A DNA stretch of 64,000 nucleotides, from positions 620,001 to 684,000 of the forward strand of contig JAACJM010000028.1 in NCBI GenBank assembly GCA_013368315.1, in the 5' to 3' direction. Numbering within the stretch: position 1 is the first letter of the stretch; each line of letters opens with the position of its first letter. Below, one piece after another: positions 10,201 through 21,715 of the stretch. The stretch is from Tetrapyrgos nigripes. Taxonomy: Eukaryota; Basidiomycota; Agaricomycetes; Agaricales; Campanellaceae. Below the pieces are notes generated by a model. The model did not search any database, had not been told where the DNA came from, and saw only the letters and a list, made by a program, of their open reading frames with translations. The translations under genes and the position numbers were made by a program.

Positions 10201-11926
10201 ATGATAGATATGTACAAGTTTGGAGTTATAATAGCAGACCTACCAAAATGATAAAGATAGTCTATAAAGGCTTTCAAATCCTATTATAATGACTAGTACC
10301 ACTAGCGTGATCCAAAGGGACAGTGAAGTGTGAGGTAGCCCCTATTCATGGGCATAGGAACACGTAAGCAGCACAATCCTTGGCTGAAAGGTCGATTAAG
10401 ACAGTGCTAAGATTGGACATGCAGACAAGCACACTAGGTCTAGATCTATGTATCGGTAGATCCCATAGTACTAAGATGGCTTTGAGGGAATCTTAAGTAT
10501 CTGTAAAAGGTACATGTGGACAAAAGTAGGACAAAGTATATATGTACGGGATCCCAGAGAGTTCAGCTATCCATTGGTACAGAAGGGATAGTGAACAGAC
10601 ATCTCTACACAGAGATATAAGGGACAGAAGCACTAAGTCACAGTACATCTGAATGATCGGAATACAACCCAAACAGGTAACGTTATTTCTGGATAAGGAT
10701 AAATCCATCAGTAATTGTCTAGCTAGGTATTGAAAGCATTGAAGGAGGAATAAGTATGCAAATGGGACTGCAGAAGAGCTGGACTTGTATGTAGGACTCA
10801 GTAGTAGACTGCTGGCAATACATAGAACACAAATAAAGCAAGATTGGAGAAAAGGGAAAGGAAAACTGAACAGAATAAAGAAACTACAAGAAAACCCTGT
10901 GCCCCTAGCATAAGGACGTGTATGAAGGACCTAGCAGTCATAAGTGGAGCATTCTGAGTCATAAATGCGATGCTTGTCAACCAGGATGGTACACGAAAAC
11001 ACCAGATGGCTTACAAAGGGAACTGAAGAAAGTTCCTACAAATATTTAGATAATATTGAACAGTTTCTGTATACCCTAATAAGCAAGTCTTTACTTACAA
11101 GGAAATAGGTAGAACTTGCTAGCAGACTTTTCGATTTGTTTTATATTTTCTCTACATACCTTTTAGTGGACCTCGAAAAGAAATAGGTAACTGTATAGTT
11201 GTAGCTGCGAGTAGTATAAAAGGACCAGATATTACGAGTAGCTACCCAAGCCACATACTGTAGAGTATTGGATCTCGCTAGCAATAGTAGAGGACGTGAA
11301 ACATGGACTAAAGCTTCTAAACAAACTTAACTGCACTCTCTACAAGTATAAACATTGTGTTGGAGATAATAGAGTTTTAAATTGAAAATTTTTGTGGTTA
11401 TAACTGTGATCTTTGTGTTGACCTTTTGGTCTATTAATTGTTTGATTTTAAGGCAACTGTGGCCTATAAGTGTTTGATTTTGGGACTCGTTGATCCCCTT
11501 GGTGTTAAATGTGTGTTTATTGTGTTGCACGCTAAGCGCTAACTTCATTGAAAAACCCTGATCAAAAGTACTTATAGTACAAGTAAACTGGGAGTTTGAG
11601 TACTCTGACTACTCGGAACACTCGTCTCATTTACATTTGTATATGGTTTTGTGTTTGGGTGTAGTTCCTAGCACTTAATTACAAAAACCACCTATTAACG
11701 GAAACCCTCCTTATGCATCACCTTTTGGGAATTATTCTCTATATAACAACTTTGCCTCAACCTTGTATGGCTTAGTATTCCAATGTCACATCTCTGTTTT
11801 ATTACTTTATGTCGTAAGTTGAGTCTTCAGCAAGTAGAGCCTGAGTACCAGTGACACTTTTAGCAATACTGATAAGTAACGTTAATTGTCTATAGCCTCA
11901 GCAGGCCTTCTCCCCCTGTATTCTGA
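10201..11926. other. AT-rich stretch without recognisable gene
   Basis: Only short open frames, no family motifs, no paired LTR-like termini found by reading. Probably decayed repeat sequence. Confidence 0.35.
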
Positions 11927-12178
11927 AACGCTGACTTCGATAAAGCATTTGGTCAAACGTTCCTCGCATTTGCCACATCCGATGATCTGGATCCCAACAA
12001 CAAATTTGACGAGATTATTGTCCCTGAATGGCCTCTCTGGAACCTTAACAATGCAACAGAAATGCTATTCAATAGAACTGAGGATTTTGAGCCTCTGATT
12101 AAAGTCATCAATACAGATATAGGCAAGTGCTCAGTGTATTATCTACTGCATGAGACTGGTGTTTTCTCATTCATTTGA
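11927..12178 (+). pseudogene. carboxylesterase/lipase C-terminal fragment
   Basis: The frame beginning just after a stop at 11924 reads DKAFGQTFLAFATSDDLDP, then VPEWPLWN and TEMLFNRTEDFEP, a pattern seen near the C-terminus of fungal type-B carboxylesterases (FATSGDP...WP.W...EMLFN). The catalytic Ser and the Glu and His of the triad are not present. A TATAG acceptor-like site ends at 11895, but no matching upstream exon can be read. This is a relic about 80 residues long; its last codons diverge from the family. Confidence 0.45.
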
Positions 12179-13415
12179 ACTTTGCTAGAGGTTTTGGAGG
12201 AATGTCACTGCAGAAACCAATCAATAGATCAGGAATGTGTATGGATCCCAGCCTGGGTAAAACACTCCTCCTCCTCCTCCTCCTCTCAGTAGTATTTAGA
12301 TCGACCTTTTGGATTCTTAATATGTGCACTTGAATCATCCTCAAATTCCAATGTAAATCCAATCACTTTGATTCTTCTTCCATGATGGTAAGTAGATTGA
12401 TGGTTAGTAGACCGACGGGAATCCTTTTACAAGTTGCCTATATATTGCATTATCTGCCACTGGACTCTGGTGTAACCTCTCAAAATTTGGCCAGAATCAT
12501 ACTTATTTCCTTTATTCATAAATAACCAAACCATCTTGATCCCTAGGCCCAACCTAGGTTTCATTGTCAGTTGAACCTTCCAAGCAAAGTAAGTTTACTT
12601 ATTAAATAGTACATTCGAGGAGTGATCTGTCACAGTCAGACTCATTGTCATAGCTGTAGTTAAGGTAGTCCATACCTCAGCCAGCATGAATCTGAGTATA
12701 CATCCGAGTTATCATGGGAATATAGAATACCAAGATTTCCTCAAGATTTTCTTACTAAATCTTTATCTGGTAGAAGCCAGTACCAAACATTTGGTAGCGC
12801 TCATTAGCGCTCACCACACACTCCCTAAGTTCCTTTGGGCCTCATCATTGCCACATGCAGTGGTGGCCCACATCTCCTTCATTAAAAGAAGTACAAAAAG
12901 ACCTCAAATCGAGAATCCGGATATAGTTACGGATATGTGTCCAAAAAGACAATACATCTGACTTCCAGATATGGGTGCGTATACTTTATATGTCCGTAAT
13001 ACTGATATTTTTATAGCATTCATTCTGATCTATCAGTTCATCTGCCAGGACTACTATCAGGACCCTTGTCTGGAATCCGGACTTATTATCTTTTCGGACA
13101 CATATCTGTAACCATGTCTGGAATGATTTGATGTCTTTGTAGTTCTTTCAATAGCTTTGATACAGAATATGTCCACACACCAATCAAATAATACTAAAAA
13201 CTCATCCTTATATAGCAACTTTCTGATCAAATATCTAGCTTACAGATACATCATCTTTTTGTACTTATATCTAGATTCCAAATATATCTCGTTTTCATAC
13301 ACATATCTGGTCATGTATCTGTTGAGCGGAAATTTGTCCCTTTTCGGTGTGTGCTTTCATGCTCCTTGTTTTTCCAATCTTTGATTCCTTTCTTCATTAT
13401 CACACACTTCAGTTA
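12179..13415. other. no recognisable gene; CTC microsatellite
   Basis: Contains (CTC)7 at about 12265-12286. The rest is AT-rich with scattered ATATCTGGA-like words between 12900 and 13330 in both orientations. Nothing else supported. Confidence 0.4.
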
Positions 13416-13736
13416 TCTTCTTGATTCCTAATTATTTAACCTGCACTTGAGTCATTGTTTAGCGTTCCTCTGTTTTTTTTTTTTCACAATATACGTTCTG
13501 CATTTACCACTTCTTTGAGTCTTTTTCTTTTTAATTGCCAATCTTGCTTCTGTGTGATGCTTTTCACGCTCTGCTTCAGTGGCCAAATACTTACAGTTGT
13601 CTTCTTTTTTTGATTCCTAATTATTTAACCTATATCTGGTACATGGCTCAGTGTTCCTGTTTTTCATCACAATATACTTTCTGCATTTATGATTTGTTCC
13701 TTTAATTGCCAATCTTGCTTCTGATTTCATCTTTGT
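13416..13736 (+). repeat. imperfect tandem duplication, about 190-bp period
   Basis: GATTCCTAATTATTTAACCT, CACAATATAC-TTCTGCATTTA and TTTAATTGCCAATCTTGCTTCTG occur in the same order at 13424-13551 and 13613-13721. Confidence 0.75.
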
Positions 13737-15430
13737 CAACTTTGATCCATCCTGGTTTACTTAGCTCTTTTATTTGGCATGCTTTACTTCTTTACATCTT
13801 GTATTCCTTTCCTTAATTGTAGTGATTGGACTCAGGCCTCAGAGCTGTCCACAATTTGACTTCATATTGCTCCTCGTGAAAGGACTTGGGGCCCAGGGGC
13901 AGTCCTTATTTCTTCAAATGCTCCATGTAAGAATCCCAAGGCTGTTCATGTCATGACAGTATTATTTCAGGGTATTTTTGTTCATTTTCTGTTTCTTTTC
14001 TTCATCAGTCACTGCCTTTTGATCATCGTTTTATTCATCCTTTGCCCTATCTTTTGTTCATCTTTCCTTGATCATCTATGCACAGCTACTATCCCCTGTT
14101 TCATCATTTGTTCATCTTCTTATGATACATCTCTTACAGGGACAACAGGCTGTACTTTGATTGTTCTGGACAGTTCTCTGATTCCTTTCTTCGCTTTACT
14201 CAGCTTTTATCTTTATTTCTGTTCTGTGTATATAAGCTTAGAGTAGTAGCTCCCTAGTCCCCATCTTGACCTCTTTGTCTTGGGACTAGGTGACCATCTC
14301 ATGTATTTCTTGTTTTCACTCAATATTAACTTTGTCTTGGGACTAGTCTCTCATCGTTATCTGTCTACTGTTGTTCTGTCTACGCCTACTGCTTAGAGCC
14401 AAGTGTGTGCTCTTTACCACAGTTCACATACTATGGCATTTTTTTTCTTCAAAGATGCTCCATGCGAGGGCCTCTGGGTGTCTACTTTTTATTCCTTTCT
14501 ATGTAAACTTTCACCTTTGAAGACGCTCCGTGTGAAGACTTCTGGGAACCAGCCAAATTCAGGTTGGCATTGTTCATTTTATCAATTACATTTGTATTTT
14601 TCTGTGGCTCAACCACCCTTTCTTCAATTCTCACTCAACTTCTAAACATCATATTTTACCTCCATAGCCTGTCATGTCTCATTCGAATTTCATTGACCTC
14701 CAGATGTCTGCTATCTATTTCTTTCTATGTAAATGTTTGGCTTCATGAGGACTGCCAGAAGACCTCACACAAAGTGACATGAAGAAAAAGTGTGGGCACC
14801 GAGTCCTATGTGAAGGGAGATCATCTATGGAGTATTAAAAAAATGAGGACACCTCCCAGTCCTCTCGCATGGAGTGACATGAAATAAGATCATTCAAAGA
14901 AGTGAGAACCCCAGGGCTGTCTGCATTCTAATTCATACCTTGATTTCAATTCTTACTTGACTTATCTGATCCTCAATCCAATTTTACCTCCATACCCTAT
15001 CTAGTTTTGTTCCATTTTCATTGCAACTGATGCCACCAACAATGCATGTGTATTGCTAGGTTGTGTTTTGGCAGTCATAGCAAGGTACATACATATGGAA
15101 TGAAAAAGCTCCTACCTTACTTCTTGACCCCCGACACCAGACACAATGACAAATATCGTGGGAGCCAGGTTGAATAAATTAAATACAACTCTGAATCGCC
15201 ATCTGCGCCTGGTGCTGGAGCTATTCCAATCACTTAAGGGGGCAACTCACTCTCGATTGCGGTAGAACACCTCCAACTGACCGAAAGATGAAGTAAAATA
15301 GCAATGGATGATACCTACAACTAACTCCTTTGAGATAGCAACCCATTCCTCAGATGTCAGGACACTTTGACAATACTGGGACCCATGAGAATTACTTACC
15401 ATTTTAGTGTGTACACTGTGATTCAGCCTC
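13737..15430. other. no recognisable gene
   Basis: Repeated words CTTTGTCTTGGGACTAG (14276 and 14333) and CTCC(A/G)TG(C/T)GA (about 14458 and 14527) point to decayed repeats. This is the left flank of the copia insertion. Confidence 0.4.
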
Positions 15431-15435
15431 GAATA

Positions 15436-15718
15436 TGTTGAGCAGGCTATGTTCTATATACGTAGCGGTAACTGCATACTTACCTGGGGATGTGAAAGTG
15501 CTTGTTAGAGCAGTTTGTTAGAGGTTTAGAGCAATGAGTGTTAAGGGAAATCCTTTTTCTTGTAGGGCAATCTACGAGCCCTTATATACTGTTCTAGATA
15601 GTACATGTGACTACTTATCTAAGAACTACTGATGTAAGTAAGCGTAACTAACTAGATTACTATCTAATCTATATCTAATCTAGTGTTGATGGCTGCTTAC
15701 TAATTCGCCAATTCAACA
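15436..15718 (-). repeat. 3' LTR of copia element
   Basis: 283 bp, identical to the other LTR except at offset 133. Starts TGTTG and ends CAACA. Confidence 0.97.
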
Positions 15719-15727
15719 CTCCCCCTT
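15719..15727 (-). promoter_or_regulatory. polypurine tract
   Basis: AAGGGGGAG on the minus strand directly abuts the 3' LTR; this is the expected plus-strand DNA primer site. Confidence 0.85.
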
Positions 15728-15864
15728 GCTAAGCTGCACTGTTAGTGCACGTAAGCATAAAGGCGCTATAAGCAGCCGAGGTTCATCTTTGTTTATATGA
15801 GATACGTTGTACCACGGTTCTCTCATACATTGTACCAAGGTTCTATTGTATGTTACACCAAGGT

Positions 15865-18800
15865 TCAACTAGAATAAAACTGAAGTCCTAGTTGTGATCT
15901 AAACTTCTCGAATTTTTGTCTACCAAGGTTTTTTGTAAACATATCGGCAGGATTATCACTTCCTTCTATGAACTTTATTGTTACGTTTTCGTTTGCTACA
16001 TGTTCACGAATAAAGTGATATTTGACAGCAATATGCTTTGAACGTCGTTCAGTAACAGGATTGGATGCGATGAATATAGATCCTTGGTTGTCACCATAGA
16101 TATCGATAGCTTTCATCTCGATGTTAAGTTCCTTTAATAGAGTCTTTATCCAGATGACTTGACGACTACAGTCGCTAAGTGCCATATACTCAGCTTCGGT
16201 AGAGCTTAAAGCAGTTGTGGTTTGAGCTCTAGAGGCCCAGTAGAAAGTTCCACGGGCTAGCGTTAAGAAGAAGCCAGTATGTGATCGATGATCATTTGGA
16301 TCTGATGCCCAATCAGAGTCTGTGTACGCAGCTAAACCAGTTCCTAATGGATCTGATTCAGTGATCTTTTTCTTGGATCCGTCATATACTAAAGCATAGT
16401 GTCGAGTACCGAGAAGGTAACGGCAAATCCAGAGAGCTTTAGCTAGATGATCATCTGAAGGGTTTGCAGCGTACTGTGCCATTTTGGTAACGGCAAAGGC
16501 TATGTCAGGACGTGTTCCTAACATGATGTAAAGAAGAGACCCAATGACAGTTTGGTATTTCTGTCGAAGGACTGGGTCAACTGGGGCTTTGTTTTTTATA
16601 GGATAATATCCTGCAGGTAATGGAGTAGCAGAAGCTTTCGCGTTTTGCATACCACATCGTTCTAATACCTTTTCAAGGTAGGCGCATTGATCAAGATAGA
16701 TTTTGCTGCCTTTCCTGACGATGTTCATCCTAAGAAATTCTTTGGCATTGCCAAGATCCCTGCATTCCCATTTCTTCATAAACTTTGCCTTTAGTTTGAG
16801 CACTAGCTGTTTGTCTGCTCCGCAGAATAAGGCATCGTCAACGTAAACAACGGCAATGACAATATGACCATTCTGATTATAAACGAAGATTCCGGCATCA
16901 GAGTTGATTCGCTTGAAACCAAGCTCTGCCATGGACTTGTCGAGACCTTTCCACCAAGCAAGACCGGCTTGCTTAAGTCCGTATAGAGCGCGAAGTAGCC
17001 GAATGACTTTGCGTTCTTTACCAGGTTCTATAAAACCTTCCGGTTGTTCCATATAGATCTCCTCTTCGAGTATGCCATAAAGATAGGCACTACGAACATC
17101 GACACCTGAGATGTGCCAATTATTGAGGGCAGCCAATGCGAAGATAAGGCGCACCGTCTCGAAGCGAACAACTGGGGAGAAGACTTGATCAAAGTCTAGA
17201 CCTTCAATCTGTGAGAAACCTTTAGCGACGAGTCTCGCCTTCTTTCGACCATCAGTTTTGATGTCGAAGACCCATCGGTTTTTTATGACTTTCCTATTCT
17301 CAGGACGATCTACGAGTTGGAAAGTTCCGCGCCTACGAAGTACCTCTAATTCTTCATGGCAAGCGATTTTCCATTCCTCTTGCTCCTTATCTGGTAAGAG
17401 CGATATTTCTCGGAGTGTCCATTCGCGGGGAGATTTAGAGTCAATTGCATTATTAAGCAAGACATTTATCATCTGTACTCCCCCTTCCCGGCATAGTTGT
17501 GCCTGATCTTCTAAAAGATCATTTCCATCTGTATTAGATGCAGAATGCTCATCGTCTGATGTGGATGAATGTGGTCTGAGACCTTCATCAGCGTCTCCTG
17601 AGTCACTTTGTCCTGCGGAACTAGGACCGGGATCCTGTGGTTCTGCGGCTGCAGGTTCGTGTGGCTGGTTTTGCTCTCGCCATGCCTCACGTTCTCTTGC
17701 GGCTCTATCAGTGTCGCGTTTATCAGTTGCAACCTGTTTATCTGCATCGCGTGCACGCACGCCAGGGGGCCGAGTGCTCCCCTGTCTCCAGGCTTGATTA
17801 GAGTCTGGTACAAATGTTTTTGGTGCTCTCCTTTCATGTTGAGTTCGTCTAGGTGCAGGAGGCAGATTCGGTGATTGCCTTGGTCGCCTCGGAGGTGTCT
17901 GTGGAAGCTGAGGTGGTGTGTCAGGTTCAGACTCAGATCTCGGAGGTGGCGTTTCCGGTGGCGATCTCCGCGGACTCTGTCTGTCAGCATCGTCATGCCA
18001 AACATCAGGTCTCCTTTTGGAAGGTGCGTTGGGTGGTATGTAAAAATGCTCGTCTTCATCTTCGCCAAACATTTGAGGAATATCCTCATTAGGATCGTTT
18101 GGAACGTCTTTCGACGTTATAGGAAGTCGTTTGGAGTTTGTTGTGCTTTTATCGCATCGAGGAAACAAAGTTTCGTCAAATACTGCTTGTGGTGCAGTGA
18201 ATAATGCGTTGTTTTTTCTCATGAATAGATCACCATGGCCACCAGGGGCAGGACCAAGATAGGTCATAAGTTCTGTTTTGGAAGCAAGTTTGTTCTTTCG
18301 AATTTTTGCTGGAACAAAGACATATGCTCCACAGCCAAGTACACGTAAGTGATCCATACGAGGCTTTTTCTTTTCCAGAACTTCATATGGTGTTATCCAG
18401 TCATGTCGCCGCATCGGAGTGCGCGTATACAAATATATTGCATGTGTTACACAAAATTCCCACCAGCTATCAGGAAGACATGCGTGTTTGCGCATCGCCT
18501 CAGCTTTATCCATTATAGTGCGCATAAGACGCTCAGCACGACCATTTTGTTGGGGGGTGTATGGCGCGCTTTGTAGGATCTTGATGCCTTTGTCTTTCAA
18601 CATTTCTCTGAAGGCACCTTTGACGTATTCTCCCCCTGCATCGGACATCCATTGTTTGACTTTAGCTTTGTATTGGTTCTCAACCATAGCGAGCCATTGG
18701 CGAGTTACATGTACTGGCGTTTTCTTATTGTTCAATAGAAAGGCCCATGCATTAGATGTAAAGTCGTCCAAGAAGATTATCATGTAATTGAATTTGTGGT

Positions 18801-19386
18801 ACGATTCAGTGGGGAATTCTTTGAGATCCGAATGGATTAATTCAAAGGGACGCGACGCCCGTGTTTCTGAAGGTGGGTAAACTCGTTGTGGTGTTTTACC
18901 TTCGAGACATCCGCGGCAAATAGGTGGTTGTAAAGGAATATTGAATTCTGGCCAGCCGTCGGTATGTGTTCGAAGATGTTTGAGAACATCACGAGAAGGG
19001 TGACCAGCGCGTTGATGCGCTAAGTCAAAATTGATTTCATAAATCATAGCGTCTGCCAAGGAGGCGACGTCTGTTTTGGTATGAGGAAGATAATAGATAG
19101 TGTCTTCCAGTGATCGTTTGGTAAATGTCAACCAACGACGACGCATTAATTGTCCATCTACATCTGTCATTTTGTCAGACTTCATCAGCATGATCATTTT
19201 GTCTGATCCATGAACTGTTACTCTGTCGGATTGTAGAAATGTACCAAGTGACAGTAGACGTTGATTCAGATCAGCAACATAATAAACAGGGGCAACTTTG
19301 AAATAGCGTGCTCCTTGTTGTATGATGACAGTTCCAGCGGTGTTGGTTTTGGTAACTCCATTTGCAGTTTGAATGGAGATTTGGAT
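15865..19386 (-). CDS. copia Pol: protease end, integrase, reverse transcriptase, RNase H
   Basis: The frame is open from 19386 and begins with IQTANGV, the second half of the protease. It has the integrase zinc finger (H-x4-H then C-x2-C near 19025-18905), the catalytic core with D in HSDLK, SDAGGEYV (18620-18648) and NGRAE, a Pro/Ser-rich linker, RT with YVDD (16829-16858), and RNase H with YTDSDWAS and SSTEAEYMALSD. It is about 1,170 residues and otherwise uninterrupted. Relative to gag it is in the +1 frame with an overlap at 19271-19386. The switch must fall inside the protease, between DSG and QTANG. It is either a one-base indel in this copy or an unusual recoding site. Confidence 0.93.
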   Translation of the reverse strand: MQISIQTANGVTKTNTAGTVIIQQGARYFKVAPVYYVADLNQRLLSLGTFLQSDRVTVHGSDKMIMLMKSDKMTDVDGQLMRRRWLTFTKRSLEDTIYYLPHTKTDVASLADAMIYEINFDLAHQRAGHPSRDVLKHLRTHTDGWPEFNIPLQPPICRGCLEGKTPQRVYPPSETRASRPFELIHSDLKEFPTESYHKFNYMIIFLDDFTSNAWAFLLNNKKTPVHVTRQWLAMVENQYKAKVKQWMSDAGGEYVKGAFREMLKDKGIKILQSAPYTPQQNGRAERLMRTIMDKAEAMRKHACLPDSWWEFCVTHAIYLYTRTPMRRHDWITPYEVLEKKKPRMDHLRVLGCGAYVFVPAKIRKNKLASKTELMTYLGPAPGGHGDLFMRKNNALFTAPQAVFDETLFPRCDKSTTNSKRLPITSKDVPNDPNEDIPQMFGEDEDEHFYIPPNAPSKRRPDVWHDDADRQSPRRSPPETPPPRSESEPDTPPQLPQTPPRRPRQSPNLPPAPRRTQHERRAPKTFVPDSNQAWRQGSTRPPGVRARDADKQVATDKRDTDRAAREREAWREQNQPHEPAAAEPQDPGPSSAGQSDSGDADEGLRPHSSTSDDEHSASNTDGNDLLEDQAQLCREGGVQMINVLLNNAIDSKSPREWTLREISLLPDKEQEEWKIACHEELEVLRRRGTFQLVDRPENRKVIKNRWVFDIKTDGRKKARLVAKGFSQIEGLDFDQVFSPVVRFETVRLIFALAALNNWHISGVDVRSAYLYGILEEEIYMEQPEGFIEPGKERKVIRLLRALYGLKQAGLAWWKGLDKSMAELGFKRINSDAGIFVYNQNGHIVIAVVYVDDALFCGADKQLVLKLKAKFMKKWECRDLGNAKEFLRMNIVRKGSKIYLDQCAYLEKVLERCGMQNAKASATPLPAGYYPIKNKAPVDPVLRQKYQTVIGSLLYIMLGTRPDIAFAVTKMAQYAANPSDDHLAKALWICRYLLGTRHYALVYDGSKKKITESDPLGTGLAAYTDSDWASDPNDHRSHTGFFLTLARGTFYWASRAQTTTALSSTEAEYMALSDCSRQVIWIKTLLKELNIEMKAIDIYGDNQGSIFIASNPVTERRSKHIAVKYHFIREHVANENVTIKFIEGSDNPADMFTKNLGRQKFEKFRSQLGLQFYSS

Positions 19387-21388
19387 CTACTTTATGTGAC
19401 TCAACAAAATCGGTTAAGTCAAAAGTATAATGAGCAGATGCTCCAGAGTCGAGTAACCAGGCGTTGTTATAATCTTTCTGGTTGATGAGAGTATTCTTTC
19501 CCTTGCAATTCACACAAGATGAATAATAAGTCCCACAGGGACATAATATATTGGGTACATTATAAATAGAGGGGCTAATAGAGCCCAGAGGAGCAGTATG
19601 TATAAATATGTTACAAGCATGTGATAATAAATTACATGCAACTGGGTTCATCATCTGCACTGTATGGGAAGTGTCAGATACTCTATTCACAATGGAAGAG
19701 AAAGAGGTTGTGGCGTACCTGTAGTACCCGCCATTATTCCAACCTTCAGAAATGATCTCCTCCTCGGAATCAGACCCGAGGGAGATAACGTCCATGTCCG
19801 GAGAATCGGACAGAGGTTTGAGGTCTGGCATTGAGTCGGCATCCCCGCTGGCATCCGAGTTGGAAGCACTGTGGGACGTGGAGATTTCCTCGAATAACGG
19901 GGTCACCGACCGTGCTTGACTCCACCCCGATGAATTGGAGGCGCTCATCTGGTCAAGGTCCCTGTCGAGGTCCTCGAGACCATCGTTGTACTCCCTGTCG
20001 AACTCCCCCAAATACCACCTTTGGGTCATCTCGTCGTTGATCACCTGCATACACTCCTGGAGCGTTCTGGGTTTGGGGTCGACGTTCTCCTTGTCGGAAT
20101 CCCCCATGTCAACGAGACCGGCCTCCCACATTCTGAGGTGCTTGGTTGACTCCTCTTTCTCCTTCTCGAACTGCTCCGAGTCCATACTTCCCGCATTGGA
20201 AACCAGGCTGTCTGATAGCCTGTCCATCTCCTCGGCCATGTCGTCGTCGTCCGTTCCCACGCACTTGTCGTGGTACTTGTCGAAATTGTTCCACGCCTCC
20301 ATTTGCAGTTGGCTTAATCCCATTATCACGAGCGGTTTTAAACGCATTATCTTTGGTAGAGGTTCCGTGACCGTGATGGTCGGAGTTTCCTTGAAAAACT
20401 TCGCTGCATGTATGACGTGTGAGTGTCCTAACTTGACAGGACCCATGCTTTGAGCTTGTTGCTTCTGGCGTGTTTGTTCACCGGCGCGTTTTCCGCGGCC
20501 TCGCCAGTTGCCACGTCCTCGGCCTTTGCCTCTCCAAGCGCTGCTGCCACTCTTATGGCGCTGCTGCTGTTCCTCGAAGACAGGAGGTTTGCCTTTACGT
20601 TTGATTGCCGTGATTTTGGTGGCGTTGGCGGATTGAGCTTTCTTTCCGCCGCGAGCCTCCCAAGTGTTGACGACGTGAGTACAGAGACTATCGAGGGTTT
20701 CATTCTCGAAGTTGTCGATGTCGTCCTGAGTGATCCTGGCAATGATGTAGGCATAGATGTCAGGAGGGAGTTTGTTGATGACGATCATGTATTGTAGATA
20801 CATGGGGATCTCGGTGTTAGTGCCTGCATTAGTGATACGGGTTAGGTACATTTTGATGAGATCAATCGCAGCACCAGGGTGCGCGTTACGTGGGATCTCG
20901 ACGTTCATAGCGCGTTTGAAGTTCTGAAAGACTTCAGCAGCTCCGGGCGTACCATAGAGTTCCTTGAGAGTGTCCCACATGACTCTAGCAGTGGTGATAT
21001 TTTCGATCTTGGCACCAATAGCTTGAGTGACACGGAGTTTGATGACACCCATAGCTTTGTCGTTGTCCTTTTCCCAATCAGCAACACTGCCACTAGCAGC
21101 AGCAATGAAGTGAGGGGAAGGACTACCAGCGTCAGATTCATCATCCGTGGTGGCAGCAGCAGCAGCAGCTGCGGCAGTAGTGCCTCCAGTAGTTCCAGCG
21201 GGAGCTGCAGGAGGAGCTGGAACAGGGGATGTAGATCCGACGATCTGGATTTCTCCAGGTTTGAGGGTGTTGAGGACATAGGCAATGCCCTGAGATTGAA
21301 GCCAAGATTTGGACTTGCTAGCCCAAAGGGTATAGTTCGGTCCAGTGAGTTCTGGAACGGTGGACATAAAGCTTGATCCAGAAGACAT
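19271..21388 (-). CDS. copia Gag with N-terminal half of protease
   Basis: Structural polyprotein of 705 residues. The N-terminus (STVPELTGPNYTLWASKSKSWL) is a copia-type Gag start. A central capsid-like helical region includes MWDTLKELYG. A basic Gly/Arg-rich stretch, RGKGRGRGNWRGRGKR, may bind RNA. No canonical CCHC knuckle is seen; a C-rich CPCG-x6-CVNC stretch lies just before the protease. The protease active site LDSGASAHY is at 19428-19456. The frame then leaves the protease homology and ends at 19271 with unrelated residues, while the pol frame (+1) continues it. ATG 21388 is the first in frame after the leader. Confidence 0.9.
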   Translation of the reverse strand: MSSGSSFMSTVPELTGPNYTLWASKSKSWLQSQGIAYVLNTLKPGEIQIVGSTSPVPAPPAAPAGTTGGTTAAAAAAAATTDDESDAGSPSPHFIAAASGSVADWEKDNDKAMGVIKLRVTQAIGAKIENITTARVMWDTLKELYGTPGAAEVFQNFKRAMNVEIPRNAHPGAAIDLIKMYLTRITNAGTNTEIPMYLQYMIVINKLPPDIYAYIIARITQDDIDNFENETLDSLCTHVVNTWEARGGKKAQSANATKITAIKRKGKPPVFEEQQQRHKSGSSAWRGKGRGRGNWRGRGKRAGEQTRQKQQAQSMGPVKLGHSHVIHAAKFFKETPTITVTEPLPKIMRLKPLVIMGLSQLQMEAWNNFDKYHDKCVGTDDDDMAEEMDRLSDSLVSNAGSMDSEQFEKEKEESTKHLRMWEAGLVDMGDSDKENVDPKPRTLQECMQVINDEMTQRWYLGEFDREYNDGLEDLDRDLDQMSASNSSGWSQARSVTPLFEEISTSHSASNSDASGDADSMPDLKPLSDSPDMDVISLGSDSEEEIISEGWNNGGYYRYATTSFSSIVNRVSDTSHTVQMMNPVACNLLSHACNIFIHTAPLGSISPSIYNVPNILCPCGTYYSSCVNCKGKNTLINQKDYNNAWLLDSGASAHYTFDLTDFVESHKVDPNLHSNCKWSYQNQHRWNCHHTTRSTLFQSCPCLLCC

Positions 21389-21701
21389 TTCAAATGTGAT
21401 CTGGGGATATAATTAAACTGTCAGCATAACATCCTGTATGCAAGATAAGTGGTGGTGTTAAGGACGCGCCATAAAAATAAATTGAAAGCTGCGGCTAGCG
21501 CGCTTATGACAGTGATTATCCCCAGTGTGCTTTATACCAGCTTGCAGCCATGAAGGCGCTACTGAGCACATACAGCAGCCATGAAGGCGCATGTAAAGAA
21601 CTTCTGCCTCAGAGGGCGATGTTCAAGCAGCTGCAGGGGCGCTACCAGGTATTACGCAGTCTAGGACTTGCTGCCATTGATGGTGCAATGTCCAGGGCTT
21701 G

Positions 21702-21715
21702 CGGGGCCCATAACC
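21702..21715 (-). promoter_or_regulatory. primer-binding site, likely initiator-Met tRNA half
   Basis: The minus strand reads GGTTATGGGCCCCG immediately after the 5' LTR. It is complementary, with about one mismatch, to the anticodon-arm sequence GGGCTCATAACC of fungal initiator tRNA. Priming from the cut 5' half of tRNA-iMet is known for Drosophila copia; its use here is inferred. Confidence 0.6.

Noticed and set aside
17511..18089. Minus-strand frame of 192 codons inside copia
   Set aside because: It is an alternative frame of the Pro/Ser/Arg-rich linker between integrase and RT.
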